NCBI GenBank assembly: GCA_964400685.1 | Contig: CAYNVT010000140.1 | Span: forward strand, 1 to 10,625 | Reading direction: 5' to 3' | Origin: DATCTV01 sp964400685 | GTDB lineage: Bacteria > Desulfobacterota > Desulfomonilia > UBA1062 | DNA: 10,625 bases | Shown: in pieces, positions 1-6,620 of the stretch | Position numbering within the stretch: position 1 is the first letter of the stretch | Layout: every line of letters begins with the position of its first letter | The notes under the pieces: model-generated | What the model saw: only the letters and a program-made list of their open reading frames with translations | Told to the model about the DNA's origin: nothing | Database searches by the model: none | Position numbers and translations under genes: made by a program

Positions 1-111
1 ATTTATTGTTTTCGTGTTGTATGCGACGAAGGAATACTTTTACGTTTGTCGAGGAGATTTCCTAGTTTGACGACAACGACAGTGCTTGAATAGAAATCGG
101 AGGATGCAAAG
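1..111. other. Unassigned edge sequence downstream of the nucleotidyltransferase gene
   Basis: No convincing coding sequence was found on either strand; the only open stretches are short and lack a ribosome binding site. The segment is AT-richer by eye than the rest of the window. It holds an imperfect inverted repeat, TTGTCG at 46-51 against CGACAA at 71-76, with an inner AGGA/TCCT pair at 52-55 and 60-63. Read leftward this lies after the stop of the nucleotidyltransferase gene, where a terminator could sit, but no T tract follows it. Contig-edge sequence may be unreliable. Confidence 0.3.
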
Positions 112-1063
112 TTATGACGTCATGTACCCGTTCATAACCATTTCATGCCAGTCTTTGTACCTGATCGAGAGTATCAGGAAGTCCCTTTCATTGTCGACAT
201 CAAGAGCGGCGCCGCCATGTGTAGTCTCGACTATCTTGACCATTGCATCGAGTATCCCGGACAGCAGGNNNNNNNNNNTCAAGCTCAGCCCTTGTGACGG
301 GATAGCTGGTCAGTTTTGCCAGAGGCTTCAGGCCGATTGAAGAAAGCCCGGTTGATATCTGGAGCAGCAGATAGAGCCACAGTGTCCTTCCGATATGCCT
401 GGGTCCCAGTTTTACGATCTCTCCTATGGAGCGGATGATGTTCAGCATCTCTTTCTGGTAGCGGTATTCATATACCTTGAGTGCAAGCTCTATGCCGTAT
501 TTGAGCTTGAACGGTTTTGCCATGTGCATGTTATTCTGGCGGAAATTTCCGTCCCTGACGTGAAAGGTCGCCATCTTGATGCCTGGTTTGCCTTTTCTGG
601 GTTCAAAGCGCTTCAGTATGGTTTCGGATGTTACGCCTGCGCAATAGTCATATATGGACATGTCGCATTTTTTTATGAACTCTTTCAATTCGCTGACAGT
701 CAGCAGCGGGATGTCGCCGGCCATGCCGAGCACGGCCTTTTCCCTGTAATTATTTGAAATGTCATCTGTGAGAATCCCGGTTTCGCGATATTCCGGAATG
801 GTCTGGAGAAAAGCTTCCCAGGCATTTTCCATAAGGTTCCGGCGCTGTTCGATTATCCGGACGTCAAGATCGCCTATTACAGCCTCGAAATTTTTCTTTG
901 GTCCGACTACTACAATCTGCCCGATTTCGTCGCAGGATTTGAGAGTCTCGATGATGTGCCTGATAATGGGTTTTCCATCGACTTCCAGCAATGCTTTGTT
1001 TTTCCTGAATACCTTCTTTGAGGCCCTTCCGTCTCCGGCGGCTACAATGCAATCAACTACCAT
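112..1063 (-). CDS. MobA-like nucleotidyltransferase of unknown specificity, interrupted by an assembly gap
   Basis: A GT-A fold nucleotidyltransferase, a family that transfers a nucleotide from an NTP to a phosphorylated substrate. Residues 1-32 hold the glycine-rich nucleotide loop (VAAGDGRASKK) and a downstream lysine region (NKALLEVDGKPI). GDIPLLT at 116-122 is the usual metal-site Asp motif. The start is the ATG at 1063, preceded by AGGAGG (1070-1075) with 6-base spacing. The frame is open to the N run at 279. Beyond the gap this frame gives unrelated sequence ending at 200, but the neighbouring frame reads LLSGILDAMVKIVETTHGG and then AALDVDNERDF, the DVD-type C-terminal motif of this family, and stops at 112. 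The product is therefore about 313 residues if no bases are missing. The substrate is unknown: the region after residue 170 does not match MobA, MocA or IspD as I know them. It has its own promoter and is not clearly linked in function to pepD. Confidence 0.8.
269..278. other. Assembly gap (10 N) inside a coding sequence
   Basis: Ten N join two contig ends. On the minus strand the right-hand side ends two bases into a codon (GA) and the left-hand side begins at the third base of a codon in the frame that carries the expected C-terminus. The real number of missing bases must therefore be a multiple of three, and zero works: direct joining gives GAC and the segment RAELDLLSGILDAMVKI. A ten-N spacer is a common placeholder in short-read scaffolds. 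The frameshift seen across it is an artefact of spacer length, not a pseudogene. Confidence 0.9.
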
Positions 1064-1078
1064 GAGAAACCTCCTGTC

Positions 1079-1100
1079 CGATATAACTTAAAATATATCG
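1079..1100. repeat. 7-bp inverted repeat overlapping a -10 element
   Basis: CGATATA at 1079-1085 and TATATCG at 1094-1100 are perfect inverted copies separated by 8 bases. The repeat covers the -10 box and probable transcription start of the nucleotidyltransferase promoter. It could be an operator or a small leader hairpin, but AT-rich promoter DNA often shows such symmetry by chance. Confidence 0.35.
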
Positions 1101-1119
1101 CCTCTTCTGCCGAGGTCAA
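1092..1119 (-). promoter_or_regulatory. Sigma-70-like promoter of the nucleotidyltransferase gene
   Basis: Read on the minus strand: TTGACC (1119-1114, five of six matches to TTGACA), a 16-base spacer, then TATATT (1097-1092, five of six matches to TATAAT). Transcription would start near 1085, giving a leader of about 20 bases that includes the AGGAGG at 1075-1070. It lies in the 65-base interval after pepD, so the nucleotidyltransferase can be expressed apart from the upstream operon. Confidence 0.6.
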
Positions 1120-1128
1120 GGCAGGCTT

Positions 1129-2571
1129 CTACACTGCCAGTTTGTTCAATACGGATAAGAGAAGCTTCCAGAAGTTGCCAACGCTTTCTATCCTCACCCT
1201 CTCAAAAGGGGAATGTGCATGCTCTATTGTGGGGCCGAGCGAGATGGTCTCTATGCCGGGGATCTTGTCTGCAATAACTCCGCATTCAAGGCCTGCATGG
1301 ATCACCTTGACTTCCGGCTCAAAACCGAACAATTCCAGATGGGATTGCCTGCAGACCGTGAGAATGCCGGAATTAAAATCGGGAATCCATGCGGGATATT
1401 CGTGATCAAAGGTGATCTTAGCGCCTGCAAGTCTTCCTATTGATGCTACCCTTCCGGCCAGTTCGTCCATCGCGTCCTTATGGATGCCACGCTGCATGGT
1501 CTTAACCGTAACGCAGCCGGCCTCTGTTTTTACAACGCCAAGGCTTGTAGATGTCATGATCAAAGAATGAGGCATGTCAACCGCCTCGACGCCTGAGGGG
1601 ATTGCGTTCAGGGCTTCGATTATTGCTGAGGTCTGTTTTCCTGAAATCACATCTTCCGGCCTGGGTGCATCCTCAACTGTTATTGCAAGACCGTCATCGA
1701 TACCTTTAAGCATGGTCCTGTATTTTTCCAGAAATTTTACTGCATACGCTTTCAGGTTTTTCAGATTCGAAGGAGTAGCAGCTATCAGCGCTTCCGACTC
1801 TCTCGGTATGGAGTTGCGAAGGTTGCCGCCTGATATTGCAGACAGTCTGAAGACGATGCCGGATGAGGCCAGAAGGCTCGCGATTATCTTTATCGCATTT
1901 CCCCTGCCTTCATGAATGTCAGTTCCCGAATGGCCGCCTTTAAGACCTCTGACTCTTACGGTTACAGCCTGAAATCCCCCGGGGGTCTTAATCCTTTTGA
2001 TGCTGAACTTAAGGTCTGTCTCCTTGCCGCCGGCACAGCCGATATAAAGGATTCCGTCTTCTTCCGAATCAAGGTTGATGAGTGTCCTGCCGTGAATGAG
2101 CGACGGATCCATCATGGTCGCACCTGTGAGCCCGGTCTCTTCGTCTATGGTAAAAAATAGTTCAAGCCTGGGGTGTGTGAGTGTTGAGTCCTCCATTATG
2201 GCAAGCATGGCGGCACAGGCAATGCCGTTGTCGGCGCCGAGCGTCGTTCCGCATGCCTGTACCCATTCTCCGTCCTTAACCAGCCTGATCGGGTCCTTTT
2301 CGAAGTTATGCACGGTATCTCTGTTTTTCTCGCAGACCATGTCCAGGTGGGCCTGAAGGATTACAGTTCTGTCAGATGTACTGCCCAGGGCAGGAATATA
2401 AACGACCACATTTCCCGCTGCGTCGGTTTTATAATCGAGGCCGTGTTTTATTGCCTTTGCTATGACAAAATTTCTCGACAGGGTCTCGTTCTTTGAATTT
2501 CGCGGAATTGCAGAAAGTTCTGCAAAGCTCTGCCAGAGCGGCTTTGGTTCAAGACCGTTTATTGTGTCCAC
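1129..2571 (-). CDS. pepD: Aminoacyl-histidine dipeptidase (PepD), M20 metallopeptidase
   Basis: A cytosolic di-zinc dipeptidase that cleaves Xaa-His and other dipeptides, probably for peptide salvage. At 480 residues it has the usual family length. The M20 metal ligands and catalytic residues are all present and match the spacing known for PepD: H75 and D77 (QAHLDMV), D114 (TTLGADNG), E144-E145 (DEETG), D168 (NLDSEED) and H453 (EHAHSP). The lid-domain motif GGHSG is at 212-216 and HAGLECG at 425-431. The start is a GTG at 2571, preceded by GGGGG, which forms the end of mobA; the mobA stop lies only 3 bases upstream, so translation is probably coupled. It is the last gene of the membrane protein-mobA-pepD unit. 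No good intrinsic terminator follows; only short competing stems are seen at 1107-1138. The gene looks intact. Confidence 0.93.
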   Translation of the reverse strand: MDTINGLEPKPLWQSFAELSAIPRNSKNETLSRNFVIAKAIKHGLDYKTDAAGNVVVYIPALGSTSDRTVILQAHLDMVCEKNRDTVHNFEKDPIRLVKDGEWVQACGTTLGADNGIACAAMLAIMEDSTLTHPRLELFFTIDEETGLTGATMMDPSLIHGRTLINLDSEEDGILYIGCAGGKETDLKFSIKRIKTPGGFQAVTVRVRGLKGGHSGTDIHEGRGNAIKIIASLLASSGIVFRLSAISGGNLRNSIPRESEALIAATPSNLKNLKAYAVKFLEKYRTMLKGIDDGLAITVEDAPRPEDVISGKQTSAIIEALNAIPSGVEAVDMPHSLIMTSTSLGVVKTEAGCVTVKTMQRGIHKDAMDELAGRVASIGRLAGAKITFDHEYPAWIPDFNSGILTVCRQSHLELFGFEPEVKVIHAGLECGVIADKIPGIETISLGPTIEHAHSPFERVRIESVGNFWKLLLSVLNKLAV

Positions 2572-2574
2572 TTT

Positions 2575-3192
2575 TTACCCCCGTTCCCGGTTTCCCGTCA
2601 CTGTTTCAGAAGAATTGTTAATATCTGATAAGGTGTTGATATTGGAAAATATTTTTAATGGGTCCCCGAAAGCATTTATTGATTGATATCCGATATATTC
2701 CGTATTCATCTGTTCGATAAGATTTGATATCTTGAAAGATTTCTTTTCCAGCAGGTCTTTGATGACAGGAATTGTTGCATTTGAATAGATTGCGTGAAGA
2801 GGCTCCATGCCTTTTGAAAGTCTCGGTATTATTACGTCCGCCTTTTCCTTGAGTCCGGCCATATACCTGATAAGTTCCATGTTTAGATTGGGCATGTCAG
2901 CAGCGAATACAAAGCAGTACGAATTAGCTGAAGATGCGAGCGCCGTATATATTCCGCCGAGCGGACCGCAGCCGGGTATGATGTCGGATACGGTCTTATA
3001 GCCGTCAATCTCCTGCCTGTAATGGCCGACAAGGATTATTTCAGAAAACAGGGGGGTCAGCACGGAAACGACCCTTTCCACAAGCATGACTCCGTCAAGA
3101 GGCTCGATAACCTTGTCGCGTCCGAAGCGGCGGGATTTCCCGCCGGTAAGTACCGCTGCTGTTATGTCTGGAAGTGTGCCCTTTTCAACCAA
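2575..3192 (-). CDS. mobA: Molybdenum cofactor guanylyltransferase MobA
   Basis: MobA attaches GMP from GTP to molybdopterin cofactor, giving the guanine dinucleotide form used by DMSO-reductase-family enzymes such as formate dehydrogenases and nitrate reductases. At 205 residues it is close to the usual length. The nucleotide-binding loop is LTGGKSRRFGRDK (15-27), followed by GPLGGI (76-81), the metal-site ADMP (98-101), EPLHAIY (130-136) and the C-terminal FSNINT (182-187), all typical of MobA rather than of the cytidylyl homologue MocA. The start must be the TTG at 3192: an in-frame TAG lies two codons upstream (3198-3196) and no later start precedes the essential loop. The SD sequence is weak, so translation probably depends on the ribosome finishing the upstream membrane protein. 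The tail after residue 187 is polar and probably unstructured. No other molybdopterin gene is in the window. Confidence 0.93.
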   Translation of the reverse strand: MVEKGTLPDITAAVLTGGKSRRFGRDKVIEPLDGVMLVERVVSVLTPLFSEIILVGHYRQEIDGYKTVSDIIPGCGPLGGIYTALASSANSYCFVFAADMPNLNMELIRYMAGLKEKADVIIPRLSKGMEPLHAIYSNATIPVIKDLLEKKSFKISNLIEQMNTEYIGYQSINAFGDPLKIFSNINTLSDINNSSETVTGNRERG

Positions 3193-3195
3193 AGC

Positions 3196-3822
3196 CTAAA
3201 TCCACTTCAATATGCCCGCAAAGACGATGAGCATGGCTGCATTAAAGGCGAACATGCCGCCGATTACTCTGATCTGCGTTTTTGGCTGCCAGTCGTAGCA
3301 GTACATTGCCATCACCCAGAACGGAATATAAACAGAGATGAAGACGGTAAGTGAACCCCACCAGGGATATACCCACACAAAGCAGGGCGTCTTGACGAGG
3401 AATATCTCGAATATTGAGAAGAAGGCTGCATTGAAGAGGGCTATTGCAAGCCTGTTGTTTATGCCGAGTATCTTCGCCTTGGGGTCTTCAGGCAGGATTT
3501 TGCTGAAGATAAGACCCGCTATTGAAAACATCAGGCTCAGCTCTACTCCGACACCGATAAGAATCAAGAAGGCGGTGCCTGTAGGAACCGTCCACAAAGC
3601 ATGATTTGTAAAATGCTGAATAAGGGCGTTTACGATTTCCACAAACCAGTGGACCATGTAAAGGGAAAGCCCGGCTGCAATGCCTTTCCAGTTCTTTTTC
3701 TCGATCTCATTGAAATAGACGTAGAAAACCAGAGCAAGAAGCGTTATCACATACCACTGGAAAGGCTGGCCGCTCCGTAGAATGCTTAAAGCCTGATCTG
3801 TCGCCTGGGGATTGTTAAGCAT
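3196..3822 (-). CDS. Unrecognised six-helix integral membrane protein
   Basis: I do not recognise this 208-residue protein. It has about six predicted membrane helices, near residues 22-39, 47-68, 80-107, 123-143, 152-174 and 187-207, joined by short loops, and no clear signal peptide or soluble domain. Several polar or charged residues fall inside or at the edges of helices: H58, E62 and N65 in helix 2, E94 in helix 3, N131 and E139 in helix 4. An aromatic cluster (W150, Y152, W154, W155) precedes helix 5. Such residues suggest a ligand- or ion-binding site, but this is inference. The ATG start at 3822 has an excellent AAGGAGG (3835-3829) with 6-base spacing. It is the first gene of the unit with mobA and pepD and is the one directly served by the promoter at 3864-3892. 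A carrier, an enzyme or a structural protein are all possible. Confidence 0.8.
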   Translation of the reverse strand: MLNNPQATDQALSILRSGQPFQWYVITLLALVFYVYFNEIEKKNWKGIAAGLSLYMVHWFVEIVNALIQHFTNHALWTVPTGTAFLILIGVGVELSLMFSIAGLIFSKILPEDPKAKILGINNRLAIALFNAAFFSIFEIFLVKTPCFVWVYPWWGSLTVFISVYIPFWVMAMYCYDWQPKTQIRVIGGMFAFNAAMLIVFAGILKWI

Positions 3823-3863
3823 AATGAACCTCCTTAATTTTATTTCTGTATGTTAAGATGCCT

Positions 3864-3892
3864 ATTATCAATAATCTTGTTCCCTCCGTCAA
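3864..3892 (-). promoter_or_regulatory. Sigma-70-like promoter of the membrane protein-mobA-pepD unit
   Basis: On the minus strand: TTGACG (3892-3887, five of six), a spacer of exactly 17 bases, then GATAAT (3869-3864, five of six). Transcription would begin near 3857, giving a leader of about 35 bases with the AAGGAGG of the membrane protein gene. The -10 box overlaps a perfect small palindrome, ATTAT-CA-ATAAT (3864-3875), a possible repressor site. This is the strongest promoter in the window and sits in the divergent interval shared with uppS. Confidence 0.7.
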
Positions 3893-3952
3893 TTGGACAA
3901 ATGGTTATATTAAAGCTTGCTGAGTAAAACCACACTGTGTTAACGGATTCTT

Positions 3953-4657
3953 ATGCAAAACAGCCTAAAGCATGTCGCAATAATAATGGACGGCAATGGC
4001 AGATGGGCACAGAAAAGGGGACTTCCCAGACTATCAGGCCATGAGGCCGGCGCCAGGGCGACCAGAAAAATTGTCGAACTTGCCAAGGAACGCGGGATAA
4101 AATACCTGAGCATTTATGCCTTTTCATCGGAAAACTGGCACCGTCCGGTTGAAGAGGTCGAGGGTTTGTGGCAGCTGCTTGACAGGTTTATCGACGAGGA
4201 AGTCGGAAGGCTCAAGGAAACAGGGGTCAATTTCAATGTCATCGGCGATGTGTCAAGGCTTTCCGGAAGGCTCCAGGAAAAAATCAGAAATACGATTGAT
4301 CTTACAAAAGAAAACTCAGCCGTATTTCTCACAATCGCACTCAGCTACGGCGGCAGGGATGAGATTTTAAGGGCAGTCAAAGCAATCGTAAAAGACGGTA
4401 CCGCCCCTGTTGATGAAGAAGCCTTTAAAAGATATCTTGATACAAGGGAACTCCCCGACCCCGACCTATTGATAAGAACAGGCGGAGAATGGCGTATAAG
4501 CAATTTCATGCTCTGGCAGATTGCCTATACCGAAATATACTTCACAGATATTTTATGGCCTGATTTTGACGGTGCAGCGCTCGATAATGCAATTACGTGG
4601 TTTACTTCACGACAGCGCCGCTATGGAATGACAGGCGAACAGATTGAGGGTAAATAA
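3953..4657 (+). CDS. uppS: Undecaprenyl diphosphate synthase UppS (cis-prenyltransferase)
   Basis: UppS condenses eight isopentenyl diphosphates onto farnesyl diphosphate to make the C55 lipid carrier for peptidoglycan and surface polysaccharides; it acts at the cytoplasmic face of the membrane. The 234 residues match the family length. The diphosphate/metal motif IIMDGNGRWAQKRG begins at residue 10 with catalytic D13. SSENW is at 58-62, SYGGRDEI at 131-138, and the C-terminal signature LPDPDLLIRTGGEWRISNF at 167-185 is followed by LWQIAYTEIYFTD. The ATG start gives the standard family N-terminus, though the SD is poor (ACGGA). It opens the uppS-cdsA-dxr-rseP-tsaB operon. In the 130-base divergent interval I see a TATATT at 3906-3911 but no matching -35 box, so the promoter is not assigned. 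Confidence 0.95.
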   Translation: MQNSLKHVAIIMDGNGRWAQKRGLPRLSGHEAGARATRKIVELAKERGIKYLSIYAFSSENWHRPVEEVEGLWQLLDRFIDEEVGRLKETGVNFNVIGDVSRLSGRLQEKIRNTIDLTKENSAVFLTIALSYGGRDEILRAVKAIVKDGTAPVDEEAFKRYLDTRELPDPDLLIRTGGEWRISNFMLWQIAYTEIYFTDILWPDFDGAALDNAITWFTSRQRRYGMTGEQIEGK

Positions 4658-5490
4658 TGATTACTAGACTTTTGAGCGCCCTGGTTCTGATTATTGTTCT
4701 GGCCCTGCCGGTTGCATTCGGCCCTGCATGGGTTCTCCTTGTCCTTGCGATGATTGTAATACCGTGGTGCGTATACGAGCTCATGCATGCAACGCTTTCA
4801 AAAGGAGCATCTCCCCTCGGCTATATCCTTATGGCTGGTACCGTGGGCTGTTTATGGTATTCCTATCAGACTGACTTCTTCCTGCTGTACCTTTTTATGG
4901 CAGGTATCGCGCTGTGCATTATTATCGCCGGGCTTTATCTGTTTGAGAAAGAGATGGCGACGGGCAGGGATGTTGCACTGGCGTTATCAGGGATTATCTA
5001 TCCAATCGGGCTCTTCTCTTTCTGGATTCTTCTTAGAAATGCGCCGGATGGAAGATTCTGGATGATATTCGGGCTCGTCTGCACTTTCATAGCTGACGGC
5101 GGGGCATACTTCGCAGGCAGATCTCTGGGAAAACATAAAATAAGTCCGAGACTCAGCCCTAAAAAAAGTGTGGAAGGGCTGGTTGGCGGTGTTGCAGCAA
5201 GTATCATATTCGGTCTGCTTTTTGCATTTGGTTACCCTAAGCTGTCTGATTTGATACCTTATTTCGAACCCTTCATGAGAACCTACCCGGTTTGGCTTTT
5301 CATTGTACTCGGTTTTGTAATCGCACTGCTTGATCTGGCAGGAGATCTCACAGCATCCATGTTCAAGCGTGAATTCGGAATCAAGGATTTCGGCAATATT
5401 ATCCCGGGGCATGGTGGAATGCTTGACCGTATGGACGGTGTCATACCTGTCGGAGCGGCTTTATACATAATACTAAGCTTCATTAATTGA
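4657..5490 (+). CDS. cdsA: Phosphatidate cytidylyltransferase CdsA
   Basis: CdsA converts CTP and phosphatidic acid to CDP-diacylglycerol, the precursor of all bacterial phospholipids, in the inner membrane. The 277 residues carry about eight hydrophobic segments; the first (3-22) lies at the N-terminus. The family signature is complete in the last third: KKSVEGLVGG (169-178), DLAGDLTASMFKR (226-238), then KDFGNIIPGHGG (243-254) and DRMDG (257-261), which supply the metal-binding aspartates. Its ATG overlaps the uppS stop by one base (TAATG), and GAGGG at 4646-4650 serves as SD. The coupling of a lipid-carrier gene and a phospholipid gene is widespread among bacteria. The gene looks intact and nothing is unusual in it. 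Confidence 0.95.
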   Translation: MITRLLSALVLIIVLALPVAFGPAWVLLVLAMIVIPWCVYELMHATLSKGASPLGYILMAGTVGCLWYSYQTDFFLLYLFMAGIALCIIIAGLYLFEKEMATGRDVALALSGIIYPIGLFSFWILLRNAPDGRFWMIFGLVCTFIADGGAYFAGRSLGKHKISPRLSPKKSVEGLVGGVAASIIFGLLFAFGYPKLSDLIPYFEPFMRTYPVWLFIVLGFVIALLDLAGDLTASMFKREFGIKDFGNIIPGHGGMLDRMDGVIPVGAALYIILSFIN

Positions 5491-5492
5491 GG
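5488..5492 (+). promoter_or_regulatory. Ribosome binding site that decides the dxr start
   Basis: TGAGG, overlapping the cdsA stop codon, lies 6 bases before the GTG at 5499. The open frame also has TTG codons at 5487 and 5493, but these lie on or directly against the SD and cannot use it. The GTG gives the protein start MEKVIILGSTGSIG, as usual for the family. Confidence 0.65.
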
Positions 5493-5498
5493 TTGAAT

Positions 5499-6620
5499 GT
5501 GGAAAAAGTCATAATCCTTGGATCTACTGGCTCCATAGGAAATTCCGCACTTGATGTAATCAGGTCTAATCCTGACAGATTCAAGGTTATCGGTCTGTGC
5601 GCCAGAAAGAGCTCGATTCAACTTGCAGAGCAGGCGCGTTTTTTCGGAGTTGAAAATATTGCCATAACCGACGAGACCACAGATGCCGGTGATAAACATA
5701 TAATCAAAGGGCGCGATGCAGCGATAAACCTTATCAGAAACACATCCCCGGATATTGTGGTTAACGGAATATCCGGGGCGGCCGGTTTTCTTCCCACCCT
5801 TGAAGCCCTGAAGAAAGGGGTTAAGCTTGCACTGGCAAACAAGGAATCTCTTGTTGTGGGCGGGAAGTTTGTAAAAGCTGCAGCAAAGAAATACGGGGCG
5901 AGAATTATCCCTGTTGACTCGGAGCATTCAGCCATTTTCCAGTGCCTGCAGGGGGAAAGAAAAGAAGATGTGGAAAAGATAATCCTGACTGCCTCCGGCG
6001 GACCATTCAAGGACAGGCCAAAAGAGACATTTTCTACGATAACCCCTGAAGAGGCGCTCAAGCATCCGACCTGGAACATGGGTCAGAGAATCACCATAGA
6101 CTCGGCGACAATGGTAAACAAGGCCCTTGAAATCATTGAAGCGAGCTGGCTTTTCGATATGCCCGGTGAAAAGATAGATGTCTGGATACACCCTGCGAGC
6201 ATAGTACATTCGATCGTTCAGTTCAGAGACTCCAGCTTCAAGGCGCAGGTCGGCATCCCCGATATGAGGGTTCCCATTGCCTATGCACTGTCATGGCCTG
6301 AAAGGCTTATGCTCGATCTGCCGCGCTTTGATTTCCATGATGTGATGTCCCTGCACTTTACTAAACCCGAAGAGGGCAAGTTCAGGGCGCTTCGCCTTGC
6401 GCATGATGCCCTTAAAAAACCGGACACCCTGCCGTGTATCATGAACGCTTCTGATGAGATTGCTGTCGATGAGTTTATGAAGATGAACTTATCATTTGAC
6501 AGGATACCCATTATAATTGAAAAGACAATGGAGAAGCTTTCCGGGGAAAAGGCGGATACAATCGAGGAACTGATAGAACTCGACAGGAAGTCAAGAATAA
6601 CAGCAAAGGAAATGATATGA
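5499..6620 (+). CDS. dxr: 1-deoxy-D-xylulose 5-phosphate reductoisomerase Dxr
   Basis: Dxr rearranges and reduces DXP to 2-C-methyl-D-erythritol 4-phosphate with NADPH, the committed step of the MEP isoprenoid pathway in the cytosol. The NADPH loop GSTGSIG is at residues 8-14. ANKESLV is at 113-119, the metal ligands are D140 and E142 (VDSEHSAIFQ) and E211 (NKALE), and the substrate-closing loop is near ASGGPF (165-170). HPTWNMGQRITIDSATMVNK runs 189-208, and NASDEIA lies in the C-terminal part. With the GTG start at 5499 the product has 373 residues, normal for the family; an upstream TTG at 5487 would add four and lacks an SD. It starts 8 bases after the cdsA stop and shares 4 bases with rseP. 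Its product feeds the isoprenoid supply needed by UppS in the same operon. Confidence 0.95.
   Translation: MEKVIILGSTGSIGNSALDVIRSNPDRFKVIGLCARKSSIQLAEQARFFGVENIAITDETTDAGDKHIIKGRDAAINLIRNTSPDIVVNGISGAAGFLPTLEALKKGVKLALANKESLVVGGKFVKAAAKKYGARIIPVDSEHSAIFQCLQGERKEDVEKIILTASGGPFKDRPKETFSTITPEEALKHPTWNMGQRITIDSATMVNKALEIIEASWLFDMPGEKIDVWIHPASIVHSIVQFRDSSFKAQVGIPDMRVPIAYALSWPERLMLDLPRFDFHDVMSLHFTKPEEGKFRALRLAHDALKKPDTLPCIMNASDEIAVDEFMKMNLSFDRIPIIIEKTMEKLSGEKADTIEELIELDRKSRITAKEMI

Noticed and set aside
46..76. Intrinsic terminator of the nucleotidyltransferase gene
   Set aside because: The hairpin is asymmetric, with a 7-base bulge, and no T tract follows on the minus strand.
200..268. C-terminus of the nucleotidyltransferase read in the frame that continues through the N run
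   Set aside because: The residues (PAVRDTRCNG and onward) match no family feature, while the adjacent frame gives the DVD-type end motif and a sensible stop at 112.
395..1091. Plus-strand open frames opposite the nucleotidyltransferase
   Set aside because: They lie antisense to a well supported gene, lack ribosome binding sites and show no family motifs.
1107..1138. Terminator of pepD made of CTGCC/GGCAG stems
   Set aside because: Stems are only 5 bp, compete with each other, overlap the next promoter and are not followed by a T tract.
3190..3198. In-frame TAG between the membrane protein and mobA as a recoded (pyrrolysine) codon joining them
   Set aside because: MobA starts with a normal family N-terminus right after it, the membrane protein ends after a complete last helix, and no pyrrolysine gene is in the window.
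3906..3945. Promoter for uppS using TATATT (3906-3911) or TTGCTG-17-TTAACG (3917-3945)
   Set aside because: The first has no -35 box at a proper distance; the second has a poor -10 and would start transcription at or beside the start codon.
4987..6209. Minus-strand open frames of 90-214 residues over cdsA and dxr
   Set aside because: They are shadows of two conserved genes on the other strand, without SD sequences or recognisable domains.
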